DNA of 31,357 bases, taken from positions 1-31,357 of the IMG/VR virus record IMGVR_UViG_3300025102_000155; one strand, given 5' to 3'. This document shows, piece after piece, positions 1 to 7,082 of this stretch. The notes under the pieces are model-generated. The model was not told the DNA's origin. It did no database searches and saw nothing but the letters and a program-made list of their open reading frames with translations. Within the stretch, counting starts at the first letter, position 1. Each line of letters opens with the position of its first letter. Made by a program: the position numbers and the translations under genes. This DNA comes from a virus.

Positions 1-38
1 CCTTCTATTGTGGTATTTTCGTGCATAGTGTCTTCCAT
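1..38 (-). CDS. Start of probable scaffold or other virion-assembly gene (partial)
   Basis: A gene starts at the ATG at 38 and runs out of the window at base 1; only 12 codons and two bases are visible, beginning MEDTMHENTTIE. A Shine-Dalgarno sequence (CGGAGAAAATA before the ATG) supports the start. It lies 3' of the portal gene in the same direction, where tailed phages usually encode the scaffolding protein, and the visible start is acidic as scaffolds often are. The assignment to scaffold is positional inference only; the existence of a gene is well supported by the ribosome binding site. Confidence 0.45.
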   Translation of the reverse strand, partial: MEDTMHENTTIE

Positions 39-71
39 TATTTTCTCCGATTTCTTTTAATTTAGCATCAC

Positions 72-131
72 CTATTTAAAGATGTCTATAAAAGCAGAAC
101 CGGGTAACGTTCCCACTACTTCTGTTTTCAT
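72..131 (-). CDS. Possible 19-residue peptide coupled to the portal stop
   Basis: A 19-codon frame (MKTEVVGTLPGSAFIDIFK) starts with an ATG that overlaps the portal stop codon as TAATG, the same junction seen at 20814 and 29201 between real genes of this phage. It has no Shine-Dalgarno of its own and would depend on re-initiation after the portal. It fills most of the gap between portal and the next gene. I do not recognise it, and it may simply be a non-coding spacer. Confidence 0.25.
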   Translation of the reverse strand: MKTEVVGTLPGSAFIDIFK

Positions 132-2029
132 TAGCTTACAGCCTGAGTCTCTGAATCAACAATTCGTTTTAGATTATCAACCTGTACCTTGCTCTTAAAC
201 TTGGTATCATTTTGAATCTCATTAAGCCTGCTCTTGAACTTCTCAGTTTCAGCCCTCTTTCTTGAGCTAAGAGTTTCACGCTCTGCCGTTTGGAGGTCTC
301 CACTAAGTTTCTTGATTTGTGCTTCGAGTTGTTTAATATAAGACTGCATCTGAGCCATTTGGCCTTTCCGCTGTAAAACACCTTGTTTGTCAAAGATTTC
401 AGTTTTCTTTAAAACCTCGACATCGTCTACCAGATTCATTTTATACGCTTCTAGGTACATCTGATATTCAGCTACCCTATTAGAAGGTAATGTTGAACCG
501 GATATGATTCTCACGTCATAATGCCCGACGGTGATGTCATTTGTAATGGCATTAATTTCCTGACTTTTATTATCATACATATTTACCGTAAACTCCGTAA
601 TGTCGTTATTTGGCTGTACAATTCTAAACGTCTTTGCGTAAGTATAATGACCCTTAGCTAGGTTGTACAAATTTTTACCTAGCCTTGTCAAACTTCCTTC
701 GATATCTCTTAATTTAGATTTACCACGAGTCTCGCCCATCTCGGCAAGCATCGCAGTACCACGAACTGTTTCAGGTGCGGCTTCCTTGAAGCCTTGCATT
801 AGTTCTGGGATACCGAAACTTAAATCTATATAATGTTCTATTCTGCTCATTAAATTATAAAACTCTCCTGAGAGTGATTGTGGGGCAGGGAAGTGCGGTG
901 CACCAAACTCTGGGTTATAAGGTATAACAGCATTAGGTCTAGCCCAATCCTGTTCCAACTGCCCCAAATCATCTACGCTCCCCTCTGGAACCATTAGTTT
1001 TAGTCCAGCAGAGGCTTGAGCGTGTGAGAGAGTGAGAGAGAAAAGCTTGTTCAAAAGCCTTTGAGAGTCTTTGACTTTTGAGATATCAGACTTTGGATAA
1101 GGAGTTCCTGTCCATATATTAGGAACTGGTATTATCGGATATATGTCTGTATTTAATATTTGCTCATACAACAACACATCACCTGCTGTTGCTGAGACTT
1201 TAATTCTTGTTTGCGTTACTTCAACAATCTCAATCATTTCAGCTTCTATTAAAAGCTTTGCGTTTTCAGATTCTATGAAGTCATTATATTTTTCTATATC
1301 TAGGATAACTTCTGAGCCATCCTGTTTATTAAATATTCTATAGAAAGGAACCTTTACTTTTGTAAATCTTTCTAGTATTCTATACTTATTAATTCTATTA
1401 TACTCAGATTCGTATGCTACATCTGGAGTAAAGGATTGTGAAGAATTTTTTCTACCACCCTCAGGATAATCTTCTTCGTCATAATAAGTATCAATATCTT
1501 CTATAAAAGGCTCTACTTGAGGATACATATTAAGAAGTTGGTCTTCTGTAAGTATAGTAGATAGGATAATGCCAGATGCATCGTCAGCGTATCTATGTCT
1601 AGATGCTGGGTCTACATAAACTCTAAATGGGTCTAGGTAGGTATATTTAACCTCACCTCTGCCGTAATCAGCTTCTGGGTCTATGTAGGCGTATAAGTAA
1701 CCCATGCCCGCAGTAGCGTAGTCGTGTACTGCTTGTTTAAACTGCGTGTCACCATCAGATATATCCCATATGTATTCAAGGACAGTTCTCCATACATTGG
1801 ATATTCTGCTATCAGAATCCTCTCTACCAACCGCACTGTACTTAGGAGAGCGTGATGTAAGTAGAGATTTTAGTTTTTCTATTGCGGCATACACCCTATC
1901 AATAACAAAGTCACCTTGCCCTACTGCACGTAGAGCATCTGACTCTTCTTGAGAATAGTGGTTACCTAAAAAGAAATCTATAGAATCTCTTGCCTCCACA
2001 TCCCATTCGGCACGAGCATCCTTCCACAT
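131..2029 (-). CDS. Portal protein
   Basis: This encodes a portal protein, the dodecameric ring at one capsid vertex through which DNA is packaged and ejected. The 632 residues from the first ATG fit the length of P22/podovirus-type portals. The N-terminal pattern (eW..eArdsidFflGnhys) followed by a long alpha/beta stem domain and a Gln/Lys-rich helical C-terminus (from about residue 560) is typical, and its neighbour is the large terminase. The reading frame stays open for 23 more codons upstream, to an ATT at 2096-2098 that sits seven bases after a GGAAGG Shine-Dalgarno; the ATG used here has no properly spaced SD. The true start may therefore be the ATT. A promoter lies directly upstream. 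The stop overlaps a following ATG as TAATG. Confidence 0.85.
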   Translation of the reverse strand: MWKDARAEWDVEARDSIDFFLGNHYSQEESDALRAVGQGDFVIDRVYAAIEKLKSLLTSRSPKYSAVGREDSDSRISNVWRTVLEYIWDISDGDTQFKQAVHDYATAGMGYLYAYIDPEADYGRGEVKYTYLDPFRVYVDPASRHRYADDASGIILSTILTEDQLLNMYPQVEPFIEDIDTYYDEEDYPEGGRKNSSQSFTPDVAYESEYNRINKYRILERFTKVKVPFYRIFNKQDGSEVILDIEKYNDFIESENAKLLIEAEMIEIVEVTQTRIKVSATAGDVLLYEQILNTDIYPIIPVPNIWTGTPYPKSDISKVKDSQRLLNKLFSLTLSHAQASAGLKLMVPEGSVDDLGQLEQDWARPNAVIPYNPEFGAPHFPAPQSLSGEFYNLMSRIEHYIDLSFGIPELMQGFKEAAPETVRGTAMLAEMGETRGKSKLRDIEGSLTRLGKNLYNLAKGHYTYAKTFRIVQPNNDITEFTVNMYDNKSQEINAITNDITVGHYDVRIISGSTLPSNRVAEYQMYLEAYKMNLVDDVEVLKKTEIFDKQGVLQRKGQMAQMQSYIKQLEAQIKKLSGDLQTAERETLSSRKRAETEKFKSRLNEIQNDTKFKSKVQVDNLKRIVDSETQAVS

Positions 2030-2123
2030 TCTCCATAACTGTCTATTAACTTCTGAGTGTTGAGCTTCGTTCTTTTCTAACTCTCTAATACTAGAAATGG
2101 GTACACCTTCCTTTTTAGTGTTT

Positions 2124-2157
2124 AATATACCAAATTATATACATATAATGCAAGTAC
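2124..2157 (-). promoter_or_regulatory. Promoter for portal and downstream late genes
   Basis: On the minus strand, GTACTTGCAT carries a -35 box TTGCAT (2148-2153), followed by an 18-bp spacer and a -10 box TATATT (2124-2129). The upstream side is an A/T tract that could act as an UP element. The site lies between the terminase stop and the portal ribosome binding site. Four other sites in the window share the RTACTTG box and the exact 18-bp spacing. Confidence 0.6.
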
Positions 2158-2160
2158 TTT

Positions 2161-3753
2161 TTAAATTTTTTGTCCAGTTACCCAAGAGATAACTCTTTTC
2201 TTTGTTTCACTTACAGGCTTTACTACTTTGTTCTCTATGAAGTCAGTAGCATCAAACCTTTTACTAACAGGAGGTCTGGCTTTGTTTACAGCATACCAAA
2301 GTCCATCTAGTATATCATCATTTTTACCTTTTGGAAACTGATACATCTCATCTACAAGTGATGTATGAGACCTTTTTATAAACATTTTTTTTCTATTTAC
2401 TATTGGTGCTAATAAAGATTCTAATCTATCTTCTTTTTTTATACCACTAGGAGGTCTAACCCCCAACGCTATACCGGGGGCTACCTTTCTTTCTTTACCT
2501 GAAAGAGCATTAACAGCATCTTTAATTATACCCTGAGCTCCAACGTGTTCTACGTTTACACGTTTTACTGGCGAGAACTCCCTAGCGTACTCTAATATCT
2601 GCTCTGGCATATCGTACAAAGGTATATGCTCTCTCATATAGTCAACTACATAAATATTTCTATCGCTATCTATACCTATAACCATTATTATCTGATAGTC
2701 ACTTGACTCTGTAGCTTCATAGGCTAAGTCAACACCCATATAAATATTAACAGGAATAGCATCGTCTTTGTTTACAAGATATGCATATCCATCCCTGCTC
2801 TCAAACTCGTGGTCATAGTTTTGTAGTCTATCTGTTTTAAATTTAGCATTTTCTAAGTCTCTAGCCTCATTCAAATATTCTTGTGCGAACTTATGAGATA
2901 GCCCTACGTCTTCGAATCTTCTGCGTATATCTTGCAATTTTTCTTTACTAAAGTAACTAGGCCATAGTACATTACCATCTGAATCTATTGCTTTGTGATA
3001 CATAACATCCCAAGCATAACTTCTCTTATCTCTTTTAGCCTCTACGTAACCATCATATATACTCTGTAGAAATGAATCATAGTGGACTATAGTACCTATC
3101 ATCCATATAGAACCTTCATTATCTGCTGAGTTTTCCAATGCTGGTTCTACAGTAGACATAACCCACTCTTTAATTTCTTTTCTTCTATCTGGAGTTTTTG
3201 TATTCAGCTCAGATTCAAAGTCATCAAGAACTATCTTAGTATATCTTAAACCTAGTTGCGACCTACCACGAAGTCTTTGTGATGTGCCCTTAGCTATAAT
3301 CCTATCGCCTTTGCTAGTGGTAAACTCTTTCTCTGTCCACTTACTACCACGTATATCGCCAAAGTAGTAATTAAGTGCGGGATTGACCTCTATGTGGTTT
3401 TGTATATATTTAATGTGGTCTATTGCCTGAGATTGCTCTTCGGCTACCCAAGCTATAAATTCTTTCTTGCCTTCAGGATTAAAGTATAAATGATATAGTA
3501 GTGCTGTTTTAGCTAAGGTTGACTTACTGTGACCACGAGGAAGTATGATGCAGTTTCTTTTTTTAGAGCTATCTAATAATAATTCATTTAACTCATAGTG
3601 ATATGTAGCAGGAGAAGACTTCATAAAGTCCTCTGGTAGAAATAGTTGACCAAAAGCGATAATATCTCTCTTGGCTAATTCTAATACACGTTCTTTTTCA
3701 GATACGTTGTTTTTATTTATGTTCGGAGCTTTAGGCAATCTTCTGACATCCAA
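2161..3753 (-). CDS. terL: Terminase large subunit
   Basis: This is the packaging motor: an ATPase that pumps DNA into the prohead and a nuclease that cuts concatemers. The 530 residues are a normal length. The ATPase domain has a Walker A-like LPRGHSKST (about 72-79) and a Walker B IVLDDFE (about 174-180) with the coupling segment KTPDRRKEI just after. The RNase H-fold nuclease domain starts near GVDLAYEATESSDYQ (about 340-355), with a later acidic pair in DDILDGLW near 485. It overlaps the end of the upstream AIG2-like gene by 37 bases. The ribosome binding site is weak, so translation is probably coupled. Assignment is confident. Confidence 0.95.
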   Translation of the reverse strand: MDVRRLPKAPNINKNNVSEKERVLELAKRDIIAFGQLFLPEDFMKSSPATYHYELNELLLDSSKKRNCIILPRGHSKSTLAKTALLYHLYFNPEGKKEFIAWVAEEQSQAIDHIKYIQNHIEVNPALNYYFGDIRGSKWTEKEFTTSKGDRIIAKGTSQRLRGRSQLGLRYTKIVLDDFESELNTKTPDRRKEIKEWVMSTVEPALENSADNEGSIWMIGTIVHYDSFLQSIYDGYVEAKRDKRSYAWDVMYHKAIDSDGNVLWPSYFSKEKLQDIRRRFEDVGLSHKFAQEYLNEARDLENAKFKTDRLQNYDHEFESRDGYAYLVNKDDAIPVNIYMGVDLAYEATESSDYQIIMVIGIDSDRNIYVVDYMREHIPLYDMPEQILEYAREFSPVKRVNVEHVGAQGIIKDAVNALSGKERKVAPGIALGVRPPSGIKKEDRLESLLAPIVNRKKMFIKRSHTSLVDEMYQFPKGKNDDILDGLWYAVNKARPPVSKRFDATDFIENKVVKPVSETKKRVISWVTGQKI

Positions 3754-4088
3754 TCTTTTTTAGGTACTAATTCAAATACACCACCATTCTGTAGCAAAGC
3801 TGGGCCTATCGTATACATCCAAGCATCTACCTCATCATCTTTATTGTAGGCTTTAACCATTCTTCTTTCATACAATCCATAGGACACGCCTTCATATTGG
3901 TCATATCCTGCTAAATCCATATTATCTACGTCTATAACTTCTACAACCATTTCATTTTGGTTTTCATCAATAAATGCGGCTGGATAATTTCTGTGCCCGG
4001 GAAACACCAATGAGTAGCCATCTACCTTCCAAGTATCTCGCTCACCATTTCTAAGTGTTCCGTATACTGCTAACTTATTCGTCTTCAT
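3717..4088 (-). CDS. AIG2-like / gamma-glutamyl cyclotransferase family protein
   Basis: The protein (123 residues) has the hallmark N-terminal motif LAVYGTLRNG, then PGHRNYPAAFID, a VVEVIDVD strand and a D.YEG...YERR segment, the standard order of the AIG2/GGCT fold. Members of the fold release 5-oxoproline from gamma-glutamyl amines or peptides, so the likely substrate is a gamma-glutamyl-linked amine or peptide. It sits between the terminase subunits, overlapping the upstream small gene by 14 bases and terL by 37, so it is co-expressed with packaging genes. Its possible partners, two amidoligases and a GAT-II enzyme, are on the other strand (8747-13025). Family assignment is strong, the substrate is unknown. 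Confidence 0.85.
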   Translation of the reverse strand: MKTNKLAVYGTLRNGERDTWKVDGYSLVFPGHRNYPAAFIDENQNEMVVEVIDVDNMDLAGYDQYEGVSYGLYERRMVKAYNKDDEVDAWMYTIGPALLQNGGVFELVPKKDWMSEDCLKLRT

Positions 4089-4287
4089 TTAGGTCTTGTC
4101 TAAATTGCCAGTAATCACTTATGTCTCCCATATAACCACTATCAATAAAGCTAGAATAAACTTGACTTTCGTAAAACAGTTCATAGATTTCAGTAGCAAT
4201 GCTTTGTTTTGACATATCATCTTCTAATGACATACCATTATCGTCAGCGTGCTCAAGAACCTCCATCACTATTTCGTATAGATTCAT
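4075..4287 (-). CDS. Small acidic protein, unknown function
   Basis: A 70-residue acidic protein (MNLYEIVMEVLEHADDNG...) that I do not recognise. It looks helical, with acidic residues throughout and aromatic residues in the second half (YSSFIDSGYMGDISDYWQF). I start it at the ATG at 4287, which overlaps the stop of the small terminase gene as TGATG, indicating translational coupling; a TTG one codon upstream is possible but less likely. The 3' end overlaps the AIG2-like gene by 14 bases. Position suggests a packaging accessory role, but nothing in the sequence proves this. Confidence 0.7.
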   Translation of the reverse strand: MNLYEIVMEVLEHADDNGMSLEDDMSKQSIATEIYELFYESQVYSSFIDSGYMGDISDYWQFRQDLNEDE

Positions 4288-5042
4288 CAACTTTTCAATT
4301 CCCTTTTGGCACTTGCCAGTTTCTTATTGTTTCCACCAATAGCTTCTAGTTGCTCAGATGAGAATCCTTGGAATACAGTAACGGATTCAGATTTCTTTTC
4401 AGTATCTTTCATACCAGCTATAGAAACTAATTCTTTTAATAAGGACACTTTGTCGCTATCTCTAGAGGTAGTAGACTCTATAATGTCCTTCATTTTTTCT
4501 AAGATATATAATGGGGTTATTTCTGCCTCATTCATTATCTTATCTATTTCTTCACGTATCAAACTTTTTACCCTTTCAGTGTTCATTAAAAACTTAGCTT
4601 CTTTTTCTGCGTACTTCCTACTGTTTGCAGGAAAGGCATTTATAAAAGCATCTACTATGTCATCTCCCTTTGCAACGTACTTTGCAAACAAAAATTCATT
4701 TCTAGTTGGTTTCTTTCTATCTCTTTTTACCTTGTATGCACTATCATACTTAGGACTAAAGGTATATATGTTTTTTCTCATATTGCCAGAAATCTTATAA
4801 TTACCTGAGCATATGTATGTACCCATTACAGTTCTGATGTAGTCATCTTTTATAACACCATTCTTCTTAAGATACTTTCTTTTTAAAACCTGACACACTT
4901 TACCATCATCGCATAAAATCCAATCACCTTCAAAACCATCTCTCCAATTCTCAACTAACTCAGTGTTAGGCATAAACTGTTCAAACTCATTGACATCATC
5001 AAATAGTAGATGGTCTTTTTTATTTATGGTTCTACTTTGCAT
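4287..5042 (-). CDS. terS: Terminase small subunit-like protein
   Basis: The second half resembles small terminase subunits, which recognise DNA and start packaging. The segment RNEFLFAKYVAKGDDIVDAF, followed by a second helix and then KFLMNTERVKSLIREEI, matches the familiar small-terminase order of an F..aYv stretch, a helix-turn-helix and an ll.n..V...I stretch. It then continues into ITPLYILEKMKDIIES and a helical tail. The first about 110 residues are an additional domain with a DWILCDDGKVCQVLKRKY strand pattern that I do not recognise. At 251 residues it is longer than many TerS proteins because of this extension. It overlaps the phosphoesterase gene by 11 bases. Context one and two genes before terL supports the call. 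Confidence 0.7.
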   Translation of the reverse strand: MQSRTINKKDHLLFDDVNEFEQFMPNTELVENWRDGFEGDWILCDDGKVCQVLKRKYLKKNGVIKDDYIRTVMGTYICSGNYKISGNMRKNIYTFSPKYDSAYKVKRDRKKPTRNEFLFAKYVAKGDDIVDAFINAFPANSRKYAEKEAKFLMNTERVKSLIREEIDKIMNEAEITPLYILEKMKDIIESTTSRDSDKVSLLKELVSIAGMKDTEKKSESVTVFQGFSSEQLEAIGGNNKKLASAKRELKS

Positions 5043-5793
5043 TTAATACTTTACCATCGACAGTACTAACACCATTAACTATCTGGTGTATTGTAACATT
5101 AAAGTTTCCATTTTTATGGAAATCCACTATAGCAAATGCGTGTTGCCAATTATGTTGTCTATTACCAAGCCATTCGTTAGCTTCTGCACTCATATCCTTC
5201 AAGCACCCTATTGACCACGCTGATTTGACCCCATCAATGTGTGTAACAGAGCTTTGCTGAATATCATGATGGTGACCATACATAACATTACCACCGAGAC
5301 GAAGGAGATGATTACGAGTGTGACTAACTCCTGCAAAATGATGCCCGTGGTAAAAATTAATTTTACCAATCTTGAGCATTTTACCGAGCCTATGATACTT
5401 GTATCCACGCTCTTTGAGACGAAGAGCATTTTTAACGAGTATCTCTTTAGCCAAGTATGGATTCTCTTCAACAAATCTATTAAGCCAGTCTTCATGATTA
5501 CCCTCCACGAAATGACGTTCTTTAGTTCCTGCTTTATCAAGAGAAGCGTCTATAGTGTCCATACCCTTGTTTACAGCTTTTATTTCTTCATATACAAAAG
5601 GAAGCTGATACTCCAAAGGTGGTCTCTTTTTCTTTTTCCACTGCCAATGAGATACAGATTCCCATTCTCCAGTATCACCTAAGTCTATATATATATCGGG
5701 CTTTACAAGTTCTATAGCCTTGCATACTACCTTTATTGCTTTTTTGTCTTCATACGGAAAATGCTTATCTGGCGTTACGATAGCTCTCTTCAT
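5032..5793 (-). CDS. Calcineurin-like metallophosphoesterase
   Basis: This 253-residue protein has the five metallophosphoesterase motifs in order: D.H (PDKHF, near residue 9), GD (DLGDTGEWE, near 38), GNHE (near 118), a GH pair in FYHGHHFAG (near 150) and GHHHD (near 172). These bind two metal ions and hydrolyse phosphate mono- or diesters. Its length equals a bare catalytic domain. Phage members are found beside packaging or replication genes and may process nucleic acid ends or nucleotides; the substrate here is unknown. It starts with an ATGA overlap with the upstream membrane peptide gene. Its 3' end overlaps the small terminase gene by 11 bases. Confidence 0.9.
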   Translation of the reverse strand: MKRAIVTPDKHFPYEDKKAIKVVCKAIELVKPDIYIDLGDTGEWESVSHWQWKKKKRPPLEYQLPFVYEEIKAVNKGMDTIDASLDKAGTKERHFVEGNHEDWLNRFVEENPYLAKEILVKNALRLKERGYKYHRLGKMLKIGKINFYHGHHFAGVSHTRNHLLRLGGNVMYGHHHDIQQSSVTHIDGVKSAWSIGCLKDMSAEANEWLGNRQHNWQHAFAIVDFHKNGNFNVTIHQIVNGVSTVDGKVLNAK

Positions 5794-5900
5794 CTAACAA
5801 AACCTTTTATTGTTTTAATTAATAATACTATAGCTATGGCTTCTAGAAAAAACCAAAGCTTACCAGATATCATTGTTATAACTGCTACTGCTGTTCTCAT
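5790..5900 (-). CDS. 36-residue single-helix membrane peptide
   Basis: This short gene encodes MRTAVAVITMISGK followed by WFFLEAIAIVLLIKTIKGFVR, one predicted membrane helix with a basic C-terminus. A very good ribosome binding site (TAGGAGGAATAA before the ATG) supports it. It overlaps both neighbours by the four bases ATGA: its ATG with the upstream stop, and its TGA with the phosphoesterase ATG. Size and topology would allow a holin-like or membrane-anchoring role, but this is only a possibility. Confidence 0.65.
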   Translation of the reverse strand: MRTAVAVITMISGKLWFFLEAIAIVLLIKTIKGFVR

Positions 5901-6133
5901 TTATTCCTCCTAGACAATCTAGCAGACTGTCTTATTCTATCGTCTGTTATTCCCGGTATGACCACAGTATCAAAAAAATCACATCCTTCCTCTACTCTAC
6001 AAGACTTACCACTTAACTTAGAATCTAATGTAATAGATAACTTATCATCCTTTCTATTAAAAACACAGCCTACACATTTACCAGCATCCCAATTAGAGCA
6101 GTAACTTCTAGCTATGTTTAATACATTGGTCAT
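5897..6133 (-). CDS. Small Cys-rich protein, first gene of the leftward operon
   Basis: A 78-residue protein with cysteines at YCSNWDAGKCVGCVF (three) and SCRVEEGC (two), consistent with a small zinc- or disulfide-bound fold; function unknown. I use the ATG at 6133. A longer frame to 6175 would start with the TTG of the -35 promoter box and cannot be transcribed from that promoter. The -10 box ends only 12 bases before the ATG, so the transcript would carry a leader of roughly five bases with no Shine-Dalgarno, a leaderless-type start. The 3' end overlaps the membrane peptide gene by ATGA. Confidence 0.7.
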   Translation of the reverse strand: MTNVLNIARSYCSNWDAGKCVGCVFNRKDDKLSITLDSKLSGKSCRVEEGCDFFDTVVIPGITDDRIRQSARLSRRNK

Positions 6134-6145
6134 ATCTACGTTATT

Positions 6146-6178
6146 AATATAAAAACAAATAGATATATACGTCAAGTA
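6146..6178 (-). promoter_or_regulatory. Strong leftward promoter (TTGACG-18-TATATT)
   Basis: On the minus strand, ATACTTGACG contains a -35 box TTGACG (6170-6175), an 18-bp spacer and a -10 box TATATT (6146-6151), close to the sigma70 consensus. The A/T tract just upstream (6179-6195) could serve as an UP element. It should drive the operon from 6133 leftward. It shares the RTACTTG box and spacer length with four other sites in the window. Confidence 0.75.
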
Positions 6179-6203
6179 TTATTTTTTTAAAAAAAGTACT
6201 TGA
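6172..6203. repeat. Palindrome joining two divergent promoters
   Basis: TCAAGTA (6172-6178) and TACTTGA (6197-6203) are perfect inverted copies around a T7A7 tract (6182-6195). The outer arms are the -35 regions of the leftward and rightward promoters. The A-tract is likely bent DNA and may serve both promoters as a shared UP element, or the palindrome may be an operator allowing joint control. Confidence 0.7.
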
Positions 6204-6229
6204 TTTATATATGGTTTTATTAGTAACTT
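6197..6229 (+). promoter_or_regulatory. Rightward early promoter
   Basis: GTACTTGATT gives a -35 box TTGATT (6200-6205), an 18-bp spacer, and a -10 box TAACTT (6224-6229) inside TTAGTAACTT. The -10 match to consensus is moderate, but TTAGTA just before it is shared with the promoters at 6726 and 13425, and spacing is identical. A second possible promoter (TTTACT 6259-6264, 16 bp, TATATT 6281-6286) lies downstream and may be the stronger start for the gene at 6315. Confidence 0.5.
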
Positions 6230-6314
6230 ATACGGGCTTTAAGCACGAAACTACTTAGTTTACTTAGTAAAAGAAAGAAATATATTACTAACGTAATATA
6301 AAAAGAAAGAAAAG

Positions 6315-6473
6315 ATGAATGGCAAAGGTGATAAGGATAGAACCTCTGATATCAAGAGGTATAAAGATAACTACGAAAGGATTTTTGGTGGTAACCCTCC
6401 TATTGCAACAACTAGACCTAGACAAGATGTTCAAAGAGACAAGGTGGAAAGAGGTAGAAAGCGTAAAAGATAG
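6315..6473 (+). CDS. Small phage protein of the 'KGDK.R..D...Y..N...IFG' type
   Basis: A 52-residue basic protein starting MNGKGDKDRTSD, then RYKDNYERIFGGNPP and a basic tail VERGRKRKR. Short phage proteins with this KGDK...NY..IFG pattern are common and of unknown function. The ATG at 6315 is four bases before an ATG in another frame (6319). The SD is weak (AAAGAAAAG). Amino-acid composition and the recognisable pattern make this frame the better candidate for the first rightward gene. Confidence 0.6.
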   Translation: MNGKGDKDRTSDIKRYKDNYERIFGGNPPIATTRPRQDVQRDKVERGRKRKR

Positions 6474-6627
6474 TGGATATGAGGTAGAAAATATAACTGC
6501 AGTAGCTGGAGTACGTGGATATGAAGCAGAACACGAGATACTTAAATATCTTTATTATACAGTAGATACTAAAACGGGGCAAAATTCACTAAAAACTGGT
6601 AAACCCATACATATACTAGTAAAATAA
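6319..6627 (+). CDS. Overlapping open frame, uncertain
   Basis: A 102-codon frame in the +1 register relative to the gene at 6315, overlapping it for about 155 bases. The overlapped part looks like an out-of-frame translation, whereas the last 50 residues (ENITAVAGVRGYEAEHEILK onward) look protein-like. A separate gene starting at the ATG at 6427 (66 residues) is possible although no SD precedes it; so is a +1 frameshift extension of the first gene. I cannot choose between these. Confidence 0.35.
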   Translation: MAKVIRIEPLISRGIKITTKGFLVVTLLLQQLDLDKMFKETRWKEVESVKDSGYEVENITAVAGVRGYEAEHEILKYLYYTVDTKTGQNSLKTGKPIHILVK

Positions 6628-6725
6628 ATAATATCGCCATTAAAACACCAAATATCGCTAAATAACACTATGTTTACATTGCATACTTGCCTACTATTTA
6701 AAAAAATTACAATATATTTTTAAAA

Positions 6726-6758
6726 TACTTGTTCTTAATAACTTTTTGTTAGTAAATT
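6726..6758 (+). promoter_or_regulatory. Rightward promoter upstream of 6783
   Basis: ATACTTGTTC gives a -35 box TTGTTC (6729-6734), an 18-bp spacer and a -10 box TAAATT (6753-6758) preceded by TTAG. A further RTACTTG box is found at 6683-6689 with TATATT at 6713-6718 but a 20-bp spacer; it may be a second, weaker start. The rest of the 6628-6782 gap is AT-rich and holds a repeated AATATCGC (two copies near 6630 and 6650). Confidence 0.6.
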
Positions 6759-6782
6759 TAATAAATAAAAAAGGTTGAAAAA

Positions 6783-7016
6783 ATGAAAAGAAGATTTGAT
6801 AGAGCAATGTCTGATGAGTTTAGAGAGAATAGTAGTCACGAAAATATAAATGGAGCTATAAAACTAGCTATGGATATGAAAATTATAGATATTCTAGAGC
6901 CTACAAGTAAAACTATAGGTGAGTTAGCAGAGATAGTAAGCAGACTACAGAACGCAGATTCACTCGAAGTTATTGATATAGAGGTATTTACAAGTAAACT
7001 ACACTCCTATTCCTAA
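6783..7016 (+). CDS. Small unknown protein
   Basis: A 77-residue protein, basic at the N-terminus (MKRRFDRAM) and mostly helical (NINGAIKLAMDMKIIDILEP, then IGELAEIVSRLQNADSLEV). I do not recognise it. The ATG is preceded by AAAAAAGG and lies about 24 bases after the -10 box of a promoter, so it should head a transcript. The helix pattern would suit a small DNA-binding or dimerising protein, but no motif proves this. It immediately precedes the palindromic repeat array. Confidence 0.65.
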   Translation: MKRRFDRAMSDEFRENSSHENINGAIKLAMDMKIIDILEPTSKTIGELAEIVSRLQNADSLEVIDIEVFTSKLHSYS

Positions 7017-7024
7017 AAAAATAG

Positions 7025-7054
7025 CCGCAGATTGTGCGTGAGCCTTATTTGCGG
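7025..7054 (-). terminator. Hairpin with a U-tract on the minus strand
   Basis: CCGCA (7025-7029) pairs with TGCGG (7050-7054), with two or three extra inner pairs. Read on the minus strand the hairpin is followed by CTATTTTTTT, the form of an intrinsic terminator for leftward transcripts. Read on the plus strand there is no T-tract. No leftward gene is present here, so it would stop antisense or origin-derived RNA coming from the repeat array. Confidence 0.4.
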
Positions 7055-7058
7055 GATA

Positions 7059-7076
7059 CCCCCCTCCCCCCTTCCC
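7059..7076. other. C-rich tract, G-quadruplex motif on the minus strand
   Basis: Six C, T, six C, TT, three C in an otherwise AT-rich region. The complementary strand has G-runs of three or more in four positions and could fold as a G-quadruplex. It lies seven bases before the first palindromic repeat of the array at 7083. Confidence 0.6.
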
Positions 7077-7082
7077 TTTTGT

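Noticed and set aside
6133-6175. Extension of the Cys-rich gene to the TTG at 6175
   Set aside because: That TTG is the -35 box of the promoter that drives the gene, so the extension would lie upstream of the transcript.
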